DNA from: SAR324 cluster bacterium REDSEA-S27_B3
GTDB lineage: Bacteria; SAR324; NAC60-12
NCBI GenBank assembly: GCA_001627865.1
Contig: LUQO01000046.1
Coordinates: 1 to 45,674, forward strand
Direction: 5' to 3'
DNA length: 45,674 nucleotides
Positions 25,397 through 34,579 of this stretch are shown in pieces (the first letter of the stretch is position 1; the number at the start of each line of letters is the position of its first letter). The notes under the pieces were generated by a model that did not search any database, was not told the origin of the DNA, and worked only from the letters and a program-made list of their open reading frames with translations. Position numbers and translations under genes: made by a program.

Positions 25397-26641
25397 ATGA
25401 AAATAACTGACAACACACTTTATTTGGAAGATATTTCAGCGGAATCGCTTGTGCAGGAATATGGATCCCCGCTTTATGTCTATGAAGAGTCAGTATTGCG
25501 TTCTCAGTTCAGGCAGCTGCGTTCCGGATTTCCTGAAGAATTGCTGAGTATCCATTATTCCATGAAAGCAAATTCCAATCAATCTATACTCAGAATTCTT
25601 CGTGAGGAAGGTTCTTCTATTGATGCAGTTTCAGAATTAGAGGTTCGTCTTGCGTTGGAATCAGGCTTTGAGCCGCAACAAATACTATTTACCGGAAACA
25701 ACAATAATATTGAAGAAATTGAGTACTGTGTAGAAAAAAAGGTATTGATCAATATTGGATCATTGGCATTGCTTGAACTTTATGGTGAACGGCATCCGGG
25801 GACAACGGTTTCAGTAAGGATTAATCCGGGAATTGGGGCAGGACATCATGCTCACTGCATCACAGGAGGTCCGGATTCCAAGTTTGGAATTTATCATGAT
25901 CAAATCGATTCCGTTCTTGCTATGTCAAAAAAATACAGTCTTACGCTTAACGGTGTTCACTCTCACATCGGTACAGGTATTTTTTCCTCGGAGCCAATGC
26001 TGGAGGCAATGGAAATGACTCTGGGGGTTGCAGAAAAATTTCCTGATTTGGAATTTGTAGATTTTGGTGGAGGCTTTGGAATTCCGTACAGGCCTGAGCA
26101 GTTGGCTTTGGATATGAAAGATTTAAGTCAAAAAATGACCAGCAGGTTCAGACAGTTCATAAACAGTTACGGACGTGATTTAAAAATGAAAATTGAACCC
26201 GGGAAACTGCTGGTTGGGCCTGCGGGCATTTTGTTGACAACCGTGACAAACATTTCTGATACTCCAAAACATCGATTCGTAGGAGTCGATTCCGGATTCA
26301 ATCATCTTTTGCGTCCGACAATGTACGGAGCTTATCACAAGATAATCAACGCCGGTTGTGCTTCCGGAAATGAAGAAGATGTTGTAGTTGTCGGCAATAT
26401 CTGCGAAAGTGGTGACATTTTAAGTAAATCAGGAGATGAAATAATTCGTAGTCTTCCCAAAGCGAAAATCGGTGATGTACTGGCTTTTTTGGATGTTGGC
26501 GCATACGGTTTGTCGATGAGTTCCCAATATAATTTTCGTCCTCGTCCGGCAGAAGTACTGGTTCAAGAAGGGCAAAGCCGGCTTATCAGACGTGCTGAAA
26601 CTTATGAAGATCTGACGCGGTGTTTTGTAGAAATTAAATAA
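25397..26641 (+). CDS. lysA: diaminopimelate decarboxylase
   Basis: This is a 414-aa fold-type III PLP enzyme. The PLP lysine is in SIHYSMKANSNQ, the histidine motif is HSHIGTGIF, the glycine-rich phosphate site is DFGGGFGIPY, the arginine site is KIEPGKLLVG, and the second-subunit cysteine motif is NICESGDILS. It converts meso-diaminopimelate to lysine, the last step of lysine synthesis. It is not fused to a kinase. The next gene, formate dehydrogenase beta, begins 11 bp downstream, which suggests one transcript. Confidence 0.93.
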   Translation: MKITDNTLYLEDISAESLVQEYGSPLYVYEESVLRSQFRQLRSGFPEELLSIHYSMKANSNQSILRILREEGSSIDAVSELEVRLALESGFEPQQILFTGNNNNIEEIEYCVEKKVLINIGSLALLELYGERHPGTTVSVRINPGIGAGHHAHCITGGPDSKFGIYHDQIDSVLAMSKKYSLTLNGVHSHIGTGIFSSEPMLEAMEMTLGVAEKFPDLEFVDFGGGFGIPYRPEQLALDMKDLSQKMTSRFRQFINSYGRDLKMKIEPGKLLVGPAGILLTTVTNISDTPKHRFVGVDSGFNHLLRPTMYGAYHKIINAGCASGNEEDVVVVGNICESGDILSKSGDEIIRSLPKAKIGDVLAFLDVGAYGLSMSSQYNFRPRPAEVLVQEGQSRLIRRAETYEDLTRCFVEIK

Positions 26642-26652
26642 ACAGCACAATA

Positions 26653-28341
26653 ATGAAACAGAAAAGACAGGGCAAACATAAAGGCAGACAACTGGATGCG
26701 GTGGCATTGCTGGAAGTTCAGGAATTACTGGATGATATGCCTCGCAGAAAGGATTTGTTGATCGAAGCACTGCATTTGATTCAGGATGAGTATCATTATT
26801 TGTCAGCAGAACATCTGGTGGCACTGGCACATGAAATGAAACTTTCCCCAGCGGAAGTATATGAAGTTGCTACGTTTTATCACCATTTTGACGTGATTAA
26901 AGAATCAAACGCTGAGGGAAATGTCCAGGCTCCGCCACCACCGATTACTGTTCGAGTATGTGATTCAATTACCTGTGAAATGTCTGGAGCAAAAGAACTT
27001 TCAGATTCACTCAAAAAGCAATCACTTACTGTCCAGGGTTCAGGTGAACAGGTCCGGATTCAGGCAGTGCCTTGTGTTGGACGCTGTCAGCATGCGCCTG
27101 TGGCTGTAGTAGGTAAAAACCCTGTAGATTATGCGTCTCCGGAATTGGTCAGGCAGAAAGTGGAACAGAAAGCACTGATTCCGGAAATTCCGCAATACAT
27201 TGGATTTAACCAATACAGATCATCGGGAGGATACAGTCTTTTTCAAGATTGCCTTTCCGGAAAGCGAGACCCGGAAGAAGTAATTAATGAATTGAAAAAT
27301 TCAGGTCTGAGGGGGCTGGGCGGCGCTGGATTTCCTGCAGGAACAAAATGGGAGATTGTAAAAAAGTTTCCTGCGCCCCGTCTGCTGGCAGTTAACATTG
27401 ATGAAGGAGAACCGGGCACATTCAAGGACAGGTACTTCCTTGAAACCGATCCGCATCGTTTCCTGGAAGGATGTTTAATTTCAGCCTGGGCTGTTGGGCT
27501 TGATGAAATATACCTTTATCTGCGTGATGAATACGCCGCAGGACATCAGATTTTGCTCAAGGAAATTAAAGTACTGGAGAACTTTTTCAAAGATAAGATT
27601 TGCAGGATTCATTTACGCCGAGGTGCGGGGGCATATATTTGCGGTGAAGAATCGGCAATGATTGAATCGATTGAAGGTAAACGCGGCATTCCCAGATTAA
27701 GACCGCCTTATGTTGCTGAAGTGGGTTTGTTCGGTAGGCCCACGCTGGAACACAACATGGAAACACTGCACTGGGTTCGGGATATTATTGAAAAGGGTGC
27801 GGAATCATTTTCTTCAAATGGACGTAGAGGCCGCAAAGGACTGCGTGCTTTTTCGGTAAGCGGACGAGTAAACAAGCCGGGAGTTCACCTTGCACCGGCA
27901 GGAATATCTATGCGCGAGTTGATTGATGAGTACTGTGACGGTATACTGCCCGGACACACATTTTACGGTTATTTACCGGGAGGAGCATCCGGAGGAATTT
28001 TGCCTGCTTCACTTGGAGATGTTCCGCTGGATTTCGATACCCTCCAGGAATATGGATGTTTTATCGGCTCAGCGGCAGTGATAGTATTTTCTGATCAGGA
28101 CGCTGCTCGAGATTTGGCGCTGAACGCGATGCGATTTTTTGAACATGAATCATGCGGCCAGTGCACTCCGTGCCGCTCCGGCACAGCAAAAGCTATTCCG
28201 CTGATGCAGAATAATAAATGGGATCAGTCACTTTTAGAAGAACTGTCACGTACAATGGAAGATGCTTCAATTTGCGGTTTGGGCCAAGCCGCGCCAAATC
28301 CATTACGAAGTGTGATCAAATATTTCCCGCAGGAGGTGTGA
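26653..28341 (+). CDS. fdsB: NAD-dependent formate dehydrogenase beta subunit with fused gamma (NuoE-NuoF-like)
   Basis: The 562-aa protein fuses two modules. Residues 1 to about 170 are NuoE/FdsG-like: a helical part with SPAEVYEVATFYHHFDV, then a thioredoxin-like [2Fe-2S] domain with cysteines in VRVCDSITCEM and AVPCVGRCQHAP. The rest is NuoF/FdsB-like: FMN/NAD site GLRGLGGAGFPAGTKWE, INIDEGEPGTFKDR, CGEESAMIESIEGKRG and the [4Fe-4S] motif CGQCTPCRSGT. It passes electrons from the alpha subunit to NAD+ in the cytoplasm. The alpha subunit gene follows after three bases. Confidence 0.93.
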   Translation: MKQKRQGKHKGRQLDAVALLEVQELLDDMPRRKDLLIEALHLIQDEYHYLSAEHLVALAHEMKLSPAEVYEVATFYHHFDVIKESNAEGNVQAPPPPITVRVCDSITCEMSGAKELSDSLKKQSLTVQGSGEQVRIQAVPCVGRCQHAPVAVVGKNPVDYASPELVRQKVEQKALIPEIPQYIGFNQYRSSGGYSLFQDCLSGKRDPEEVINELKNSGLRGLGGAGFPAGTKWEIVKKFPAPRLLAVNIDEGEPGTFKDRYFLETDPHRFLEGCLISAWAVGLDEIYLYLRDEYAAGHQILLKEIKVLENFFKDKICRIHLRRGAGAYICGEESAMIESIEGKRGIPRLRPPYVAEVGLFGRPTLEHNMETLHWVRDIIEKGAESFSSNGRRGRKGLRAFSVSGRVNKPGVHLAPAGISMRELIDEYCDGILPGHTFYGYLPGGASGGILPASLGDVPLDFDTLQEYGCFIGSAAVIVFSDQDAARDLALNAMRFFEHESCGQCTPCRSGTAKAIPLMQNNKWDQSLLEELSRTMEDASICGLGQAAPNPLRSVIKYFPQEV

Positions 28342-28344
28342 TTA

Positions 28345-31113
28345 ATGGAAACAATTTCATTTGAATTGAACGGTCAGTCGATTGACGCTTTGCATGGAGA
28401 GACTATTCTTCAGGCAGCGGATCGAGTTGGGATCAATGATATACCCCGTCTTTGCTACAAAAAAGGATATCGATCAGATGGTAATTGCCGTTCATGTGTA
28501 GTTGAAATTGAAGGGGAGCGGGTGCTTGCGCCATCCTGCTGCCGCTATCCTCAGCAAGGCATGAAAGTAAACAGCAGAAGCGAACGAGCTGTCCATTCAC
28601 AGAAAATGGTGCTGGAACTGCTGCTGGCTGACATGCCGGACGGCGGAGAATCACCATACACACTGAATTCTGAACTTGATGAGTGGGTTGGGAAACTGAA
28701 TGTTGGCAAACCAAGATTTAACGGTCGTGTTCAGCCGGTTGCTGATGTTTCTCATCCCGCAATGTCTGTTAATCTTGATGCCTGTATCCAATGCACACGC
28801 TGTGTCAGAGCCTGCCGTGAAGAACAGGTCAATGATGTGATCGGTATGGCTTTCAGGGGGTCACATGCTGAGATTGTATTTGATCTTGGTGATTCAATGG
28901 GGGACAGCACATGTGTGGCATGCGGAGAATGCGTACAGGCCTGTCCTACCGGGGCATTGATGCCGGCAAATGATGTAGGTCTGATTGTGGCGGACAAAAA
29001 GGTTGATTCAGTTTGTCCATACTGCGGTGTGGGATGCTTGCTGACATATCATGTAAAAGACGGCAAACTGCTGCAGGTGGAGGGACGTGACGGTCCCGCA
29101 AATAACGAACGTTTATGCGTAAAAGGTCGATTTGGTTTTGATTATGTGCATCACAAAGACCGCTTAACAACACCGCTGATTCGTCGTGAAAATGTGCCAA
29201 AAACAACGGAATTGCTTCAACCGGGGGACTGGAAAAAAGTTTTCAGAGAAGCGAGCTGGGAAGAAGCACTGGAATTTGCTGCGGCAGGATTAATCAAAAT
29301 CCGTTCAGAGAACCTGCTTCCGGATCATAATGGTACAGACGCACTGGCTGCATTTGGATGCGCAAAGGGCAGTAATGAAGAAGCGTATTTGCTGCAAAAA
29401 TTAGTGCGTACGGGATTTGGATCAAATAATATCGATCACTGCACACGACTTTGTCATGCTTCCTCAGTAAGCGCTCTGCTTGAAGGAATCGGATCTGGAG
29501 CAGTGTCCAATCCATTCACGGATGTAGTTGATGCGGATGTTATTTTTCTTATTGGCGCAAATCCTGTCAGCAACCATCCTGTTGCAGCAACTTTCATGAA
29601 AAATGCCGCTAAAGCAGGAAAAAAACTTATCCTGCTGGATCCCTATCGTACTGAACTTGCACGATATGCAGCATACAGTCTGCAGTTTCGTGCTGATACT
29701 GACGTGTTGCTGCTGAATTCGCTGATACACACGATTATCGAAGAAGACCTGTGCGACGAAAAATATATTGCGGAACATACTACAGATTTTGAAAAATTAA
29801 AAGCAAATGTGGTGGAATACAGTCCGGAATCAGTTTCACCTATTTGCGGAATTCCGGCAGAGACTTTGCGTGAAGTAGCACGTGTTTTTGCCACAGCTGA
29901 GGCTTCTATCATCCTCTGGGGCATGGGTATTTCACAGCACATTCATGGCACAGATAATTCACGATGCCTGATTGCCTTGTCGTTGATGACCGGTCAAATT
30001 GGCAGGCCGGGAACAGGGTTGCATCCTTTACGCGGACAAAACAATGTTCAGGGGACATCGGACATGGGCTTGATACCAATGTTCTTCCCGGATTACAGAT
30101 CAGTAGTCGAACCGGCATCAAAAAAATGGTTTGAAGATTTTTGGGAAACACCCCTCAATCCCAAAACCGGTTTAACGGTTGTGGAGATAATGGATGCTGT
30201 GCATTCCGGAGAAATCAAGGGTTTGTACGTGCAGGGTGAAAATCCCGCCATGTCTGATCCGAATTTGAATCATGCGCGTGAGGCGCTGATCAGATTGGAT
30301 CATTTAATTGTTCAGGATATTTTCCTGACTGAAACAGCAGGCTTCGCTGATGTGATTTTGCCTGCTTCGGCATTTCCGGAAAAGATCGGAACCTTTACCA
30401 ACTCTAACCGCCAGGTACAGCTTGGCCGTCAGGCAATTGATCCGCCAGGGGACACACGCCAGGACTGGTGGATCATACAGGAAATAGCCAGACGGCTTGG
30501 CCTGAACTGGAATTATACTGGTCCGGAGGACATTTACCTGGAAGTGCGGGAAGCAACCCCAAGTATGGCTGGAATAACATGGGAACGTTTGCAGAACGAA
30601 CATTCTGTAACTTATCCATGTACCAAAGAGGGCGACCCAGGTGATCCGATTGTTTTCCAGGATGGTTACCCTACTGAAAATCAAAGAGGACGCTTCGTTC
30701 CGGCAAAATATACTGAAGCCGATGAACTGCCGGACGAGGAATATCCATTTGTGTTTGTGACTGCAAGACAGCTCGAACACTGGCACACAGGCAGTATGAC
30801 TCGCAGATCAAGTGTGCTGGACGCTATTGAACCGCAGCCAGTGATTAATGTTAATCCAAATGACCTGCAAAAACTGGGAGTTGAAGCCGGAGAGGCAGTG
30901 ACCATTGAATCACGACGCGGAAAAATTACTGCTTTTGCGCGTCGGGATTTGGGTGTACAGCAGGGAAATATATTTATGGCGTTTGCATTCAATGAAGCTG
31001 CAGCAAATTTGATAACATCCTCAGCGCTTGATCCATATGGAAAAATTCCTGAAGTGAAATACTGCGCTGTAAAAATGACTGCAGGAGGAAGCCCGGAAGT
31101 GCGTGTCGGCTGA
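28345..31113 (+). CDS. fdsA: NAD-dependent formate dehydrogenase alpha subunit (Mo/W-bis-MGD)
   Basis: The protein has 922 aa. In order it has an N-terminal [2Fe-2S] domain (CYKKGYRSDGNCRSC), two ferredoxin-type clusters (CIQCTRCVRACREEQ, CVACGECVQACPTG), a [4Fe-4S] MoCo-oxidoreductase motif (CPYCGVGCLLTYHVKDGKL), and the catalytic part. The motif DHCTRLCHASSVSALLEGIG places Cys, not selenocysteine, as metal ligand. The C-terminal molybdopterin-dinucleotide-binding domain is complete. It oxidises formate to CO2 with electrons going to FdsB. No fdhD or separate fdsG lies in the window. Confidence 0.95.
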   Translation: METISFELNGQSIDALHGETILQAADRVGINDIPRLCYKKGYRSDGNCRSCVVEIEGERVLAPSCCRYPQQGMKVNSRSERAVHSQKMVLELLLADMPDGGESPYTLNSELDEWVGKLNVGKPRFNGRVQPVADVSHPAMSVNLDACIQCTRCVRACREEQVNDVIGMAFRGSHAEIVFDLGDSMGDSTCVACGECVQACPTGALMPANDVGLIVADKKVDSVCPYCGVGCLLTYHVKDGKLLQVEGRDGPANNERLCVKGRFGFDYVHHKDRLTTPLIRRENVPKTTELLQPGDWKKVFREASWEEALEFAAAGLIKIRSENLLPDHNGTDALAAFGCAKGSNEEAYLLQKLVRTGFGSNNIDHCTRLCHASSVSALLEGIGSGAVSNPFTDVVDADVIFLIGANPVSNHPVAATFMKNAAKAGKKLILLDPYRTELARYAAYSLQFRADTDVLLLNSLIHTIIEEDLCDEKYIAEHTTDFEKLKANVVEYSPESVSPICGIPAETLREVARVFATAEASIILWGMGISQHIHGTDNSRCLIALSLMTGQIGRPGTGLHPLRGQNNVQGTSDMGLIPMFFPDYRSVVEPASKKWFEDFWETPLNPKTGLTVVEIMDAVHSGEIKGLYVQGENPAMSDPNLNHAREALIRLDHLIVQDIFLTETAGFADVILPASAFPEKIGTFTNSNRQVQLGRQAIDPPGDTRQDWWIIQEIARRLGLNWNYTGPEDIYLEVREATPSMAGITWERLQNEHSVTYPCTKEGDPGDPIVFQDGYPTENQRGRFVPAKYTEADELPDEEYPFVFVTARQLEHWHTGSMTRRSSVLDAIEPQPVINVNPNDLQKLGVEAGEAVTIESRRGKITAFARRDLGVQQGNIFMAFAFNEAAANLITSSALDPYGKIPEVKYCAVKMTAGGSPEVRVG

Positions 31114-31329
31114 CAGTTGTTTATGTCAGGAATTCCAGGCAAAACTGGTATTTCCATCTGACATTTACAGGTTTAATTACTTCTTCTTTTAATTGGAAAT
31201 TTCAGCATATAATTTTTAATCGAAACTTAGAAAAAGTCCAAAAAAAGCTCCTCAGGAAGAAAATTGCAGAAAAGTGCCTGCCATTATCAAATTTAAATAT
31301 ATATAAATCAGTTTTGGCATTACTTCTGT

Positions 31330-31482
31330 ATGTCCAACCGCGATGTAGAAATTCTGAAAAATCAGTTCTCCCTCACACATTCAAACATACTCATGCCGCA
31401 ACAGTATTCCAATGATTTTAAGGAAATGGTGAAGTGCGGGCGTTACATAGACTCAGTGAAAAAACTAAACCAGGAAATATAA
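31330..31482 (+). CDS. 50-aa ORF abutting mreB
   Basis: The ORF encodes MSNRDVEILKNQFSLTHSNI and then PQQYSNDFKEMVKCGRYIDS, ending KKLNQEI. Its TAA is immediately followed by the mreB ATG, and the AGGA of its last codons serves as the mreB ribosome site. This is an arrangement typical of coupled leader genes. The C-terminal half could form a short helix-turn-helix pair. It could also be an untranslated leader. The region 31114-31329 before it shows no gene. Confidence 0.45.
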   Translation: MSNRDVEILKNQFSLTHSNILMPQQYSNDFKEMVKCGRYIDSVKKLNQEI

Positions 31483-32523
31483 ATGAAAGATAAGTTAGCA
31501 GGTGTATTTACCCAGGATTTAGCTATTGATTTAGGTACAGCAAACACACTTGTTTATACAAAACAGCGGGGGATAGTGATTCGTGAGCCTTCTGTTGTAG
31601 CTGTACAAAAAGACAGTCGAGGCAGAATACAGGTACTTGCAGTAGGTGAGGAAGCAAAGCAAATGCTGGGGCGTACACCGGGTTCAATAACTGCAATTCG
31701 CCCAATGAAGGATGGTGTTATTTCTGATTTTGATATCACTCAGGAAATGCTGCGTTATTTCATCCGCCAGACACAAAGTAAGTTTTCCTTTCTTCGATTT
31801 AAACCACGCATTGTTGTTGCTGTTCCTTCGGGTATTACACAGGTTGAACGCCGTGCGGTCAAGGAAGCCGCTGAATCTGCAGGCGCTCGTGAAGTATTCC
31901 TGATTGAGGAACCGATGGCTGCCGCGCTTGGAGCAGGGCTTCCTGTAACGGAAGCCAGCGGAAGCATGATCGTGGATATTGGCGGAGGTACAACCGAAGT
32001 CGCGGTGATTTCCCTGGCTGGAATTGTTTACAGTGACTCTGCGCGAGTGGGCGGAGATAAAATGGATGATAGCATCACCGAATTCATCAAGCAAAAATAC
32101 AATCTGCTGATAGGAGAGCGCACCGCTGAAGAAATAAAAATCAGCATCGGCACCGCGTTTATCAAAGAGGAACCAAAATCCTATGAAGTAAGAGGGCGTG
32201 ATCTGGTAACAGGCATTCCCAAAACACTGGTGCTTGGTGAAGAGGAAGTACTGCAAGCTCTAAGTGATGTTTGCGGACTGATTGTAAAGACAATCCGCAA
32301 TGCCCTTGAATCAACACCTCCGGAACTGGCCGCTGACATAGTTGACCGTGGAATAGTGCTTGCCGGAGGCGGATCATTATTATCCGGAATAGATGATTTA
32401 CTTCGCGCGGAGGTCGGACTGCCAATTTTTCACGCAGATGATCCGCTGACAAGCGTTGCCACAGGCACAGGAAAAGTTCTGGACGAAATAGATTTGCTTG
32501 CCACTATTGAATTGGCATCATGA
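31483..32523 (+). CDS. mreB: rod-shape-determining actin homolog MreB
   Basis: This is a 346-aa actin-fold protein. Phosphate loop 1 is AIDLGTANTLVY, phosphate loop 2 is IVDIGGGTTEVAVI, the interdomain motif is IEEPMAAALGAGLPV, and the adenosine site is IVLAGGGSLLSGIDDLL. MreB filaments guide sidewall peptidoglycan synthesis. The usual mreC and mreD partners do not follow; instead a convergent gene ends 28 bp downstream. It may therefore be a second, solitary mreB paralog, or this lineage has split the operon. Confidence 0.95.
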   Translation: MKDKLAGVFTQDLAIDLGTANTLVYTKQRGIVIREPSVVAVQKDSRGRIQVLAVGEEAKQMLGRTPGSITAIRPMKDGVISDFDITQEMLRYFIRQTQSKFSFLRFKPRIVVAVPSGITQVERRAVKEAAESAGAREVFLIEEPMAAALGAGLPVTEASGSMIVDIGGGTTEVAVISLAGIVYSDSARVGGDKMDDSITEFIKQKYNLLIGERTAEEIKISIGTAFIKEEPKSYEVRGRDLVTGIPKTLVLGEEEVLQALSDVCGLIVKTIRNALESTPPELAADIVDRGIVLAGGGSLLSGIDDLLRAEVGLPIFHADDPLTSVATGTGKVLDEIDLLATIELAS

Positions 32524-32550
32524 AATAATTCCGGAAGTCTGTAATTCGGT

Positions 32551-33978
32551 TTAATTTCCACTTTCCTGTTGATCATCGATATCAGCAATAGTATTCAGGC
32601 AGGCAAAGCCGGCACAGACTCCTCCTTCATTGACATTTTCAGCTTTGGTACGTACCAGATAACCAACGTCCCTGTTGTTTTTAACTACTCCATTTTCAGC
32701 AAAACAGATTCCAAAACGTCCTATCTCACTAACACAGTTTAAAGTCTCAGCCTGTCCGTTAACCACCAGAATAGCGGAATGAATTTGAGGTTTAATTTTC
32801 ACCATCAAAATATATGCTTTTTGTTCTTCTTTTCTGATGGTTGGAAGTAAATTTAGGATATCGCTGCCAAAATAATTATTTCCTCCGCCTTCACGTTGAG
32901 GTTTCAGCACATAATCTTCAGGATGCTTTGATACCCATTCTGCGGCGCTGACTTCTCCTTCAGGTGTATCAATTATTTCATCCAGTGTATGCATTTTAGC
33001 GAATGTTTTTGAAAATCGTCCGGACAAATCCGGAGATACAAAATCTGATAATACTTCCTGCTTTGTCAGTACCTGCTGTATTTTTTTCATTCCGGAAAGA
33101 TGCATAGCCAAATCCGGAACCTGGATAGATGATGAAGCTTCAATTAACTGACGTCCTTTGACAGCATCCTTTGTGGAAAAATCGTCAGGTGTGTAGCCAG
33201 CACGAAAATATGTGACTGCAACAGTTTTACTGTCAACAACAAGATGACCTTCACGCAGTTTACCATCTCTGTATATTTCAGATAAAATTTTTCTTATTGT
33301 GGAAATTTTGTGTTTTTCCCACATGAGCTGTTCCAGTCCAAGCTGATCAAAAATGTTTTTCTCTTTCGGTTGTATTACTATAAGCATAACACTGTCAGCA
33401 ATGTCATAGTCTCGTACTGCTTTAGCAAAAGCATCCACAACGGCATCAAGAGGATTGTTCTGAATTACCTGCTTTAAGCAATTTTGTTCATATAAGTAAT
33501 GATGCAATTGCGTCAGTTTTGTGGCTAGAAAAGGAAAACTGACTGAGACAGTGTTTAATTCAACCTGGCGCAGTAAGGAAGCCGCATTGGTTTCATATTC
33601 TGGCGAACAGTTTTGTTTGTCAGGACTCTGTTCATCATTTGTTATGAAGAAATCATTTCTCTGTACTAGCAACTGCCTGCTCTGCATGATTTCACTGGTT
33701 CTGCAATTGAGCAGCATTTGCAAAAATGGATCATTGGCGGAAATTGGTCCCAAATGATGTTCAAGAAAATCCCAGTTCTGAGAGACACTAATCATCAGCT
33801 CACTGAATGCCGCTGTAAGTTCAGTCATTTCCGCCAAATCTGATTTTGTAATGCAATACGGACTGAGGGAAAAAGGCGCGTGAGTCAGCTGTCCATCAGG
33901 CAGATATTTTAGAATTCCGTGAAGTTGTGCCAGTTCTATCGCATTTTCGACCAATTCTTTTTGTTCTTGAGTTTGCAT
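32551..33978 (-). CDS. eukaryotic-type glutathione synthetase
   Basis: This 475-aa protein matches the animal/plant GSS family rather than bacterial GshB. It has QVELNTVSVSFPFLATKLTQ, NIFDQLGLEQLMWEKH and AVTYFRAGYTPDDFS. The ATP-binding glycine triad loop VLKPQREGGGNN is at about 357-368, followed by CVSEIGRFGICFA and YLVRTKAENVNEGGVCAGFA. Human GSS has nearly the same KPQREGGGNN and LLRTKA..H.dGGVAAG motifs and a length of 474. The reaction is gamma-Glu-Cys plus glycine plus ATP giving glutathione. No gshA is adjacent. Lateral transfer from a eukaryote or an ancient patchy family are both possible. Confidence 0.92.
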   Translation of the reverse strand: MQTQEQKELVENAIELAQLHGILKYLPDGQLTHAPFSLSPYCITKSDLAEMTELTAAFSELMISVSQNWDFLEHHLGPISANDPFLQMLLNCRTSEIMQSRQLLVQRNDFFITNDEQSPDKQNCSPEYETNAASLLRQVELNTVSVSFPFLATKLTQLHHYLYEQNCLKQVIQNNPLDAVVDAFAKAVRDYDIADSVMLIVIQPKEKNIFDQLGLEQLMWEKHKISTIRKILSEIYRDGKLREGHLVVDSKTVAVTYFRAGYTPDDFSTKDAVKGRQLIEASSSIQVPDLAMHLSGMKKIQQVLTKQEVLSDFVSPDLSGRFSKTFAKMHTLDEIIDTPEGEVSAAEWVSKHPEDYVLKPQREGGGNNYFGSDILNLLPTIRKEEQKAYILMVKIKPQIHSAILVVNGQAETLNCVSEIGRFGICFAENGVVKNNRDVGYLVRTKAENVNEGGVCAGFACLNTIADIDDQQESGN

Positions 33979-34007
33979 CTAATTTCAGTTAATTTTAAAA
34001 GGCCAGT

Positions 34008-34081
34008 GGCGACGTGGCCGAGTGGTTAGGCGGAGGTCTGCAAAACCTTATACAGCGGTTCAAATCCGCTCGTCGCCTCCA
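34008..34081 (+). tRNA. tRNA-Cys (GCA)
   Basis: A full cloverleaf is seen. The acceptor stem is GGCGACG/CGTCGCC, the D arm contains AGTGGTTAGGCGG, the anticodon loop is CTGCAAA with anticodon GCA, and the T arm is GCGGTTCAAATCCGC. The discriminator is U73 and CCA is encoded. U73 and the GCA anticodon are the cysteine identity elements. Confidence 0.95.
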
Positions 34082-34096
34082 GATCCCACCTGCACT

Positions 34097-34183
34097 GCCT
34101 GGGTGGCGGAACTGGTAGACGCAAGGGACTTAAAATCCCTCGGTGTAAACACCGTGCCGGTTCGAGTCCGGCTCCAGGCACCA
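34097..34183 (+). tRNA. tRNA-Leu (UAA)
   Basis: This is a class II tRNA of 87 nt. The acceptor is GCCTGGG/TCCAGGC with one G-U pair, and the D arm contains AACTGGTAGACGC. The anticodon stem-loop is GGGA-CTTAAAA-TCCC (anticodon TAA). The long variable arm is CGGTGTAAACACCG, the T loop is TTCGAGT, the discriminator is A and CCA is encoded. It is 15 bp after tRNA-Cys, so they are probably co-transcribed. Confidence 0.97.
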
Positions 34184-34579
34184 AAAAATATTAAGCACAA
34201 ACATTAACAATCATTATTGAAATATTCTGTAAATGATTATTTAAATTTCAATCCTGCCTATATTCCTCTGAAAACATGAAAAAATTGTCATTCCCGCGTA
34301 AGCGGGGATCCAGGAACATGTAAGGATAAGTAATCATCGTTTCCAGCTCTTCCGAAAATGACTAATGAAGTCGTATTTATTACTTATGCAATTGTAACAA
34401 ATCTTGTTTAAGGCAAAAAATTTACAAAAAAAGCCCTTTACAAGTATGTGATGAAAATTTGCATCACAGCATAATATACTTGAAAACAAATAGTTTTTAC
34501 AGCTTGCTTTCTTTAAGGAAGGAATATTTCAATAGTTCTTGATGGTTTCAAAAACAGAGAAAATTTATTCTGGAATCAT
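34184..34579. other. intergenic gap with one REP-like hairpin
   Basis: A hairpin TTCCCGC-gtaa-GCGGGGA (34291-34307) in the context GTCATTCCCGCGTAAGCGGG belongs to the dispersed repeat family. The remaining AT-rich sequence lies downstream of the tRNA pair and at the 3' end of the decayed dehydrogenase genes; no ORF or clear terminator is seen. Confidence 0.6.

Noticed and set aside
26653-31113. Reading the NuoE/F-like and large subunit genes as complex I or an NAD-reducing hydrogenase
   Set aside because: The large subunit has the Mo-bis-MGD catalytic domain and the formate dehydrogenase motif TRLCHASS, with no hydrogenase or other Nuo genes present.
34022-34207. A 61-codon open frame across the two tRNA genes
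   Set aside because: It is fully explained by tRNA-Cys and tRNA-Leu, which fold as complete cloverleaves.
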